NCBI GenBank assembly: GCA_934402315.1
Contig: CAKRTS010000030.1
Span: 1-19,193, forward strand
Direction: 5' to 3'
Length of the DNA: 19,193 nucleotides
Source of the DNA: an uncultured Acetatifactor sp.
GTDB taxonomy: Bacteria; Bacillota; Clostridia; Lachnospirales; Lachnospiraceae
Positions 6,152-12,149 of this stretch are shown here, one piece after another (positions within the stretch are counted from its first letter, which is position 1; each line of letters opens with the position of its first letter). Below the pieces are notes generated by a model. It was not told the DNA's origin. It made no database searches and saw only the letters and a list, made by a program, of their open reading frames with translations. The translations under genes and the position numbers were made by a program.

Positions 6152-7300
6152 TTACTGCAACAGCTGCAATACCTGCGAAGGTCTCTGGTTCGCCTGTGCA
6201 AGCATGGAAGTGCCCGCCTGCGTCAGTACCTGATAGGTAGAATAATTTGTCATTTCCTCTGCCATATCAATATCCATGATTCTGGAATAAGCAGCCGTCA
6301 TGTTCTCGGAAGTGACATCCAGACTGTTGACCGTTGATTCCAGTCTGTTCTGGTAAGCTCCCAGCCTGCCGCGCACATCGGAAACATACTTCACTGCCTT
6401 GTCAATATCCTCGATTCCCTTTAAAGCGCCCTCTTTCGTGCTCACATCAAGGTTCTCGATTCCCATGTTTCTAAGCGAAATTGCCGGGATTTCCACCGCG
6501 AGCACCTGCCCCTCGTTTGCGCCGACCTGCAGACGCATTGCACCGATTCCCGTGATGTCCACCGTCAGATTCTGTATGGTGACATCCGTCTGGTTCTCCA
6601 GCGATTTCTTCAGATCAATCCTTGACAGATCCAGCGTCATCTCAAAGCCGTTGGCACCCTTGATCGTCAGCAGATTATCCTTGGACACCTCCGCTGTCGC
6701 TCCTGCCGGAAATTCACTTCCAATATCCAGCTTGGTTACAATATAATTGCCGGTCTCCTCGCCGTTCATCATTTCCTTTTCAATGGAGATCTCGTTAATC
6801 GTGTATTTCTTCGCAGGAACTTCCTTGGAATACTCGCTGACCTTAATGTCGAGATCGCCGTAGACATATCCCTTTAACTCAAATTCTCCGTTCAGTAGCT
6901 TCTGTCCGTTGAATTCCAGCGTCTCAGATATTCTTGTAACCTCTTCCTTCAGCTGGGATACCTCGTCCTGCACCGTCTTTCTGTCGCTTTCAGACATCGG
7001 GCCGTTAGCTGCCTTGATCGCAAGCTCATTCATACGCTGCAGCATTTCGCTGATCTCCGTCATGGCGCCATCCGCCGTCTCAATCACGGAAATACCGTCG
7101 TTCGCGTTGTCGTTCGCCTTGGAAAGCCCCTCGATCTGCGCATTCATACGTTTTGCCATTGCCAGTCCCGCCGGATTGTCCTTTGCATGATTGATCTTAA
7201 GACCCGAAGAAAGTCTCTCCAGCGACTGGGCTAAAAGGCTGTCATTGTTTGCCAATGCATTGTTGGAAAGCATGGCGGATACATTGTAATTAATTCTCAT
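6152..7300 (-). CDS. fliC: Flagellin
   Basis: Structural subunit of the flagellar filament. It has 382 residues. The conserved N-terminal D0/D1 (1-140: MRINYNVSAML; LERLSSGLKINHAKDNPAGLA; LQRMNELAIKAANG) and C-terminal D1/D0 (about 300-382: DVRGRLGAYQNRLE; NMTAAYSRIMDIDMAEEM; QAGTSMLAQANQRPSQVLQLLQ) are complete. The central 150-290 region is a compact variable beta domain. The D1 motif recognised by TLR5 is present, except that the second Arg of the classical LQRxREL is Asn91 here. The ATG overlaps the end of the upstream gene by 11 bases, with AAGGAGAA 7 bases before it. Flagellin is thus translated from a shared message rather than from an obvious private promoter. No SigD (sigma-28) box was found just upstream. 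Confidence 0.97.
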   Translation of the reverse strand: MRINYNVSAMLSNNALANNDSLLAQSLERLSSGLKINHAKDNPAGLAMAKRMNAQIEGLSKANDNANDGISVIETADGAMTEISEMLQRMNELAIKAANGPMSESDRKTVQDEVSQLKEEVTRISETLEFNGQKLLNGEFELKGYVYGDLDIKVSEYSKEVPAKKYTINEISIEKEMMNGEETGNYIVTKLDIGSEFPAGATAEVSKDNLLTIKGANGFEMTLDLSRIDLKKSLENQTDVTIQNLTVDITGIGAMRLQVGANEGQVLAVEIPAISLRNMGIENLDVSTKEGALKGIEDIDKAVKYVSDVRGRLGAYQNRLESTVNSLDVTSENMTAAYSRIMDIDMAEEMTNYSTYQVLTQAGTSMLAQANQRPSQVLQLLQ

Positions 7301-10118
7301 CTGTCACTTCTCCTTGCTGTACGGCATGTAAAAACACCTTTGCCACACGATAAAGCTCTCTGTTCTCTGTTCCGGCATCCATGCCCCCTCCGGCTGCCGC
7401 ACGGACATCTGTGGTGACAACACTGATATTGCCCACTGTCCAGCTCTCACCGGCTTCCTGTCTAAAGATATCGGCTATTTTCTCGGTTTTCATAACCTCC
7501 TGCCCGTTATTCTTGAGGATTCCATCAAGTTTTCCGTTCTTAAAGCCCAGTTCCGCGCTCAGCCCCGTCTGGCCGCCGGCACGGACAGTGATCTCCACCT
7601 GACTGCTGCCCTCTGAATTGCGTTCAAAGCTGAGGTGTACCCTTGTCACTTTCCCGTCGATCTCCAGCGGCAGGAAAAATTCCTGCTTCTGCGCAAGCCT
7701 GCCCGCAATCGTCAGCTGCTTATGGCACAGCTGCATATGCCTTACATCAAGACAGCTGTCTGCCAAACCGAACGTCAATTCCTCGACCGCCGCTTTCGCA
7801 GCTGTCAGCGCTTCCTCATAGCTTTCCTCAAACTCTTCCGGCTGGTCGAGCTTCTGCCAGAGCTCCGTCGAATCCGCATCCTCCGTATTTCCGTCAAACA
7901 GATCCTCGTCATCCCCCAGCAGCGCCATAGCCGCCATCAGATTGTCTGCGCCCGCAGGAAGCTCACCTCTCTGCAGCATTGCCGCGCACTCCGCATCCGC
8001 TGACGCAAGCGCCGAGCGGTATTGCGCAAGCTGCTCACGGTTGTACTCGGCTTCCGCCGCCTCGCTATATGACACATCCGTCAGAACAGCCTCTGCCACT
8101 TCCGAAAAGGCTCTCGAAATCTGCGCGGGAATACTCTCCCCGTTTCTGATAATCTCCGAGACAGCCCCAAGCTTGTCGCCGACCTTTGCATCCAGCGGCT
8201 TCGCCTTTCCGCTGCGCACTGCGCTGAGCAGATTCGTAAAATGAACCTCCGCCTGTGCATTGACAAGCGCACCTACGGCAGCGCCGTCCGTTTTCTCTAT
8301 CTGCCGCACGAGACGGTAGATACCGATATAGCTCTCTCTCTCGGCGTCGGTAATCTCATGATTCCGCTCCAGCCCATAGAGGAAGCGGCTGTAGCTCTCC
8401 GCCGCCGACTGGTATTCCTCCGGCAGCTTTGCAAAATATTCCTCCAGCTCCGCAAAGCTCTTCTCAAGGGGATTGACCCCATCCCGGATCATCTTGAGCG
8501 TGGCGGCGGGTGTCAGCTTCTCTACCACCGTCTGCACCTGTCTGTCCGCCTCCCTCACCTTTTCCAGATTCTGAAGATTCATTTCCATGCGGTTATAGCC
8601 GAGAATACGCACCGCCCTGCGGTTCTCCTCCGTCAGCTCCTGTCCCAGATCACTTAATATCTCGTCAACATTGGCAAATGCTTTTTTAATGCTGTCTCCG
8701 AGATCCCTTCTCGGCGCGGTCATCAGGGTCTCATAGCTCTGTCCCGCCTTTTTATAGGTATCCTGAAGAGCCTTTCCCTCTGCGTGAAAGTCCCCGAGCG
8801 TCTCAATGCTCTGTCCCTCCGCAAAGCTCCCGATGACCCCTGCGGGCAGTCCCGGCAGTTCCCTGACAGCAGTGTCCGCAGCCTGATACTCACGATACTT
8901 TTCAACAGCATTGCTCTCCTGCGGGAAATACTGCTCCGCAAGCTCCTTCTCTGCCTGCCGCAATGCGTCAATCAGCTTCTCCATCGGCGCGGTATCAATA
9001 GAAAAGCCGCTCTTCAACAGCTTCACATTTGCCTCCGCCGTCATATGTAACCGGATCTCCTCCAGCTGCCTTCTCGCTGTCAGATTTCCTTCGCACGCCT
9101 CCCATGCCTGCTCGCTGTGGTAATATTCGTCCCATCTGGCAGCCTTCTCATACAGCCCCTCGGTCTCGCCCGAAAGCTCCGCCCGGAGCGGTGACTTTCC
9201 CTGTTCTACCGCCGTCGCTGCCGCCTTCGCAAACGCTTCCATCGTCACAGGAAATTCAAGCTCCTTAAGCTGCTGAAGCTGTTCGAGATTTTCCTCCGTC
9301 AGCGGCAGGCCGTTGTCCAGAAGCCATGCCGCGTCCTGACGGCTTTCCTCGTCAGGCTGTCTGCCGGAACGGGCGATGATGTCATCGATCTGCGCCGCCA
9401 GCTCTCCGTCCGCCGCGCTCCCTCCGGTCCGCGTATAATATCCCTTGATATCCTCTGCATAATAGGCGGGGGCTTCGGCGCTGCCCGCAGCCGCCCCGCT
9501 GTTTTCCGCCATATATAAATTCCAGATCTCATTATCCAGCCCGTTGTCAAGCAGATAGCGGATGCTCCCCTGTCCCGGTGCTTCCAGCTGATCCGCCATC
9601 GTCCAGGCCTGTGCAACCGCCGAAATATTCTCTTCCGTCAACGGCAGATCCGCCGCCCGGAAGCTCTCGGCAACCGTCTGCGCAAGCGCCTGACTGCCCA
9701 GCGCCGCTGCCAGAGTCTCCATATCAATGTCGTCCGTATAGCCCTCGATCTGCTTGCCGGAGCGCGCAAGCTCCGCCTTGATCTTATCAACGATTGTCAC
9801 GGTCTCCTCAGGGTCCATGCTTCCGAAATCAAAGCCCTCCTCCTGAAGTCTGGCATAATCCTCCTCAGACATCGTGTTCGACATCAATGTCATGTAATCC
9901 TGCTGAATGCCGACATCTACTCCTGCCGCCTCCTGCTGCAGCTGCAGCACAGACTTTCCCCTGCCGCCATCCACTCCGATGCCGCGGTTCCCATTATTGT
10001 ACACAGCCGACGCTGCATTCCGCCTGTCAACCGGTGCCTTGCCGCGGACATTTTCCCTTCTTGCCGGATTCAGATGCTCCGTCTCTATGGCCTTCTGGTT
10101 CTGAAATGTAATCTTCAC
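7290..10118 (-). CDS. Large DUF6240-like flagellar-region protein with FliK-like C-terminus
   Basis: A 942-residue acidic, mostly helical protein without signal peptide or membrane segments. It resembles the DUF6240 proteins found beside flagellar genes in Lachnospiraceae; this is recognition by character, not a search. Weak internal repeats are visible: IVDKIKAELARSGKQ..LPLTEENISAV (about 109-168) and AAQIDDIIARSGRQ..LPLTEENLEQL (about 241-281), with a third LTEEN near 490. The region about 820-920 (FFLPLEIDGKVTRVHLSF, VEITVRAGG, AELGFKNGKL, NISVV) has the strand pattern of the FliK/hook-length-control C-terminal domain. A hook-length, export-substrate or filament-related role is therefore possible. 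The start is a GTG at 10118 after CAGGAGA. Its stop overlaps the flagellin ATG, so the two are coupled. Confidence 0.7.
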   Translation of the reverse strand: MKITFQNQKAIETEHLNPARRENVRGKAPVDRRNAASAVYNNGNRGIGVDGGRGKSVLQLQQEAAGVDVGIQQDYMTLMSNTMSEEDYARLQEEGFDFGSMDPEETVTIVDKIKAELARSGKQIEGYTDDIDMETLAAALGSQALAQTVAESFRAADLPLTEENISAVAQAWTMADQLEAPGQGSIRYLLDNGLDNEIWNLYMAENSGAAAGSAEAPAYYAEDIKGYYTRTGGSAADGELAAQIDDIIARSGRQPDEESRQDAAWLLDNGLPLTEENLEQLQQLKELEFPVTMEAFAKAAATAVEQGKSPLRAELSGETEGLYEKAARWDEYYHSEQAWEACEGNLTARRQLEEIRLHMTAEANVKLLKSGFSIDTAPMEKLIDALRQAEKELAEQYFPQESNAVEKYREYQAADTAVRELPGLPAGVIGSFAEGQSIETLGDFHAEGKALQDTYKKAGQSYETLMTAPRRDLGDSIKKAFANVDEILSDLGQELTEENRRAVRILGYNRMEMNLQNLEKVREADRQVQTVVEKLTPAATLKMIRDGVNPLEKSFAELEEYFAKLPEEYQSAAESYSRFLYGLERNHEITDAERESYIGIYRLVRQIEKTDGAAVGALVNAQAEVHFTNLLSAVRSGKAKPLDAKVGDKLGAVSEIIRNGESIPAQISRAFSEVAEAVLTDVSYSEAAEAEYNREQLAQYRSALASADAECAAMLQRGELPAGADNLMAAMALLGDDEDLFDGNTEDADSTELWQKLDQPEEFEESYEEALTAAKAAVEELTFGLADSCLDVRHMQLCHKQLTIAGRLAQKQEFFLPLEIDGKVTRVHLSFERNSEGSSQVEITVRAGGQTGLSAELGFKNGKLDGILKNNGQEVMKTEKIADIFRQEAGESWTVGNISVVTTDVRAAAGGGMDAGTENRELYRVAKVFLHAVQQGEVTDEN

Positions 10119-10157
10119 ACGAATTCTCCTGTCTGATATAGGTGATCCTGTTCAATG

Positions 10158-10190
10158 AAAAAAGATGAGGGGTCTGTCAGACCACTCATC
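10158..10190 (-). terminator. Rho-independent terminator of the TPR-glgB operon
   Basis: GATGAG/CTCATC (10164-10169 and 10185-10190) plus GGTCT/AGACC (10171-10175 and 10179-10183) form an 11-pair stem with one internal mismatch and a 3-base loop. On the minus strand six T residues follow (10158-10163). It sits 38 bases after the glgB stop and separates glgB from the DUF6240-flagellin-fliS unit. Confidence 0.85.
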
Positions 10191-10194
10191 TCTT

Positions 10195-10221
10195 ATTTCG
10201 GTTCGCTTCGCCGTTTCCTTA
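10195..10221 (-). promoter_or_regulatory. Weak SigD (sigma-28)-like candidate before the flagellin unit
   Basis: Minus strand: TAAG (10218-10221), 15 bases, ACCGAAAT (10195-10202), compared with the flagellar consensus TAAA-N15-GCCGATAA. Spacing is exact, but the -35 matches three of four and the -10 five of eight positions. A transcript from here would meet the terminator hairpin at once, which argues against it. I saw no better promoter for the DUF6240-flagellin-fliS unit. Confidence 0.2.
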
Positions 10222-10228
10222 ACAGCCG

Positions 10229-12136
10229 TCAGAACACAAAAACCGCAGCGCCATAGGGCGGAAGATCCATGGTGAAGGAATAATCATGGTAATGGAACGG
10301 CTTTTTCTCCGCCATGATCTCCGGCTGGATTTCATTTCCCCAGCCGCCGAATCTCTCCTCATCACTGTTCAGGATCAGCTTATATTTCGTATTCTTCGGG
10401 ACCGCAACCCGGTATTTCTCCCTCTTGACCGGCGTCATATTCAGCACAAACAATATGCTGTTCTTTCCCGTGGAGGATTTTCTCACAAACGAATAGACAC
10501 TGTTCTCGGCATCGTCCGCATTCATCCACTCAAAGCCTGCCCATGTATCGTCCAGCTCATAGAGTGCAGGATATTTCCTGTATATTTTGAGCAGCTCCTT
10601 CACAAATGCATGCATGCCCTGATTATTCTTCTCGCCGAGCAGGAACCAGTCGAGCTCTCTCGCCTCGCTCCACTCTCTCTCCTGTCCGAAATCCTGTCCC
10701 ATGAACAACAGCTTCTTGCCGGAATGTCCGAACATATAGGCATAGCCCACCCGGAGATTGGCGTACTTATCAACAGGATAGCCGGGCATCTTGTTCACCA
10801 TGGAACACTTTAAATGTACCACCTCATCATGTGACAGCGGAAGAATGTACTTCTCGCTCTCATTATAGCTCATTGCAAAGGTCATTCCGTAATGGTCGCC
10901 CTTGCGGTACAGCGGATCGAGCTTCATGTACTCGCAGAAATCGTGCATCCAGCCCATATTCCACTTAAAGGCAAAGCCGAGACTCTCGCCGCCAATATCA
11001 CCCGTGACATTCGGCCACGCGGTTGACTCCTCCGCGATCGTCAAAAAGCCCGGATAGCTGCCGCGCGTCACGGAATTCATATGCTTGAAGAACTCGATCG
11101 CCTCAAGGTTCTCATGTCCGCCGTATTTATTCGGAACCCACTGTCCTTCCTTCTTGCCGTAATCCAGATACAGCATGGATGCAACCGCATCCACACGGAT
11201 TCCGTCCACATGGAACTCTCTGAGCCAGAACAGCACATTCGCAATCAGGAAATTCTTGACCTCCGGCTTACCGTAGTTGAAAATCTTTGTCCCCCAGTCC
11301 GGGTGCTCGCCAAGCCTGGGATCGGGATGCTCAAAGATACACTTGCCGTCAAACTCCACCAGCCCGTGCGCATCCGTCGCAAAGTGTGCCGGAACCCAGT
11401 CCAGAATTACTCCTACCCCTGCCTTATGCAGTGCATTGACAAGATACATAAAGTCCTTGGGCGTTCCGTAGCGCGAGGTCGGCGCATAATATCCTGTGAC
11501 CTGATAGCCCCATGAACCGTCAAAGGGATGCTCCGCAATTCCCATCAGTTCTACATGAGTGTATTTCATTTCTTTGATGTATTCCACGATCCTGTCCGCA
11601 AACTGACGGTAATTATAAAAGCCTTCCTCCGTCCCGTCAGGATGCTTCATAAAAGATCCGATATGGCACTCATAGATTGCCATCGGTTCCCTGTTCATAT
11701 CCTTCTTGTCCCGCTGCTCGAGCCATTTCGCGTCCGTCCATGCAAAGCCGGATAGATCCGTTACAATAGAAGCCGTCCCGGGGCGGTACTCTGCCTGATT
11801 GGCAAACGGATCCGCCTTGTATAGCTTTCTGCCATCCTGCGCATGAATGAGGAACTTATACATTTCCCCCTCTGCCACGCCCGGAATGAATAATCCCCAG
11901 ATTCCTACAAGGCCGAGCTTATTCATCGGATGCTGTTCCTCGTTCCAGCCGTTGAAGCTGCCGATCACATAGACCGCTTCGGCGTTTGGCGCCCACACCC
12001 CGAAAAATACTCCCTCTACACCGTCTTCCACAGAGAAATGCGCTCCGAGTTTCTTATAGATGTCGTAATGAGTGCCCTGTGAAAACAAGTACTGATCCGC
12101 CTCTGAAATAAATACCTTCTCCGTACCCTTTTGCAT
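10229..12136 (-). CDS. glgB: 1,4-alpha-glucan (glycogen) branching enzyme
   Basis: GH13 enzyme that moves alpha-1,4-glucan segments to alpha-1,6 branch points during glycogen synthesis in the cytoplasm. It has 635 residues, the usual length. An N-terminal CBM48 domain (about 25-125: FFGVWAPNAEAVYVIGSFNGWN; GIWGLFIPG; YKFLI) leads into the catalytic barrel. Conserved motifs follow: YECHIGSF, ELMGIAEHPFDGSWGYQVTG, ILDWVPAHF, the nucleophile Asp at about 316 in DGIRVDAVASMLY, the acid/base Glu in IAEEST (about 369-370) and LSHDEVVH. The ATG at 12136 is chosen because GGAGG is 7 bases upstream; a TTG at 12157 in the same frame overlaps the previous stop. It is 13 bases after the TPR gene and is followed by a strong terminator. 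No other glg genes are in the window. Confidence 0.97.
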   Translation of the reverse strand: MQKGTEKVFISEADQYLFSQGTHYDIYKKLGAHFSVEDGVEGVFFGVWAPNAEAVYVIGSFNGWNEEQHPMNKLGLVGIWGLFIPGVAEGEMYKFLIHAQDGRKLYKADPFANQAEYRPGTASIVTDLSGFAWTDAKWLEQRDKKDMNREPMAIYECHIGSFMKHPDGTEEGFYNYRQFADRIVEYIKEMKYTHVELMGIAEHPFDGSWGYQVTGYYAPTSRYGTPKDFMYLVNALHKAGVGVILDWVPAHFATDAHGLVEFDGKCIFEHPDPRLGEHPDWGTKIFNYGKPEVKNFLIANVLFWLREFHVDGIRVDAVASMLYLDYGKKEGQWVPNKYGGHENLEAIEFFKHMNSVTRGSYPGFLTIAEESTAWPNVTGDIGGESLGFAFKWNMGWMHDFCEYMKLDPLYRKGDHYGMTFAMSYNESEKYILPLSHDEVVHLKCSMVNKMPGYPVDKYANLRVGYAYMFGHSGKKLLFMGQDFGQEREWSEARELDWFLLGEKNNQGMHAFVKELLKIYRKYPALYELDDTWAGFEWMNADDAENSVYSFVRKSSTGKNSILFVLNMTPVKREKYRVAVPKNTKYKLILNSDEERFGGWGNEIQPEIMAEKKPFHYHDYSFTMDLPPYGAAVFVF

Positions 12137-12149
12137 GCCTGCTCCTCCA

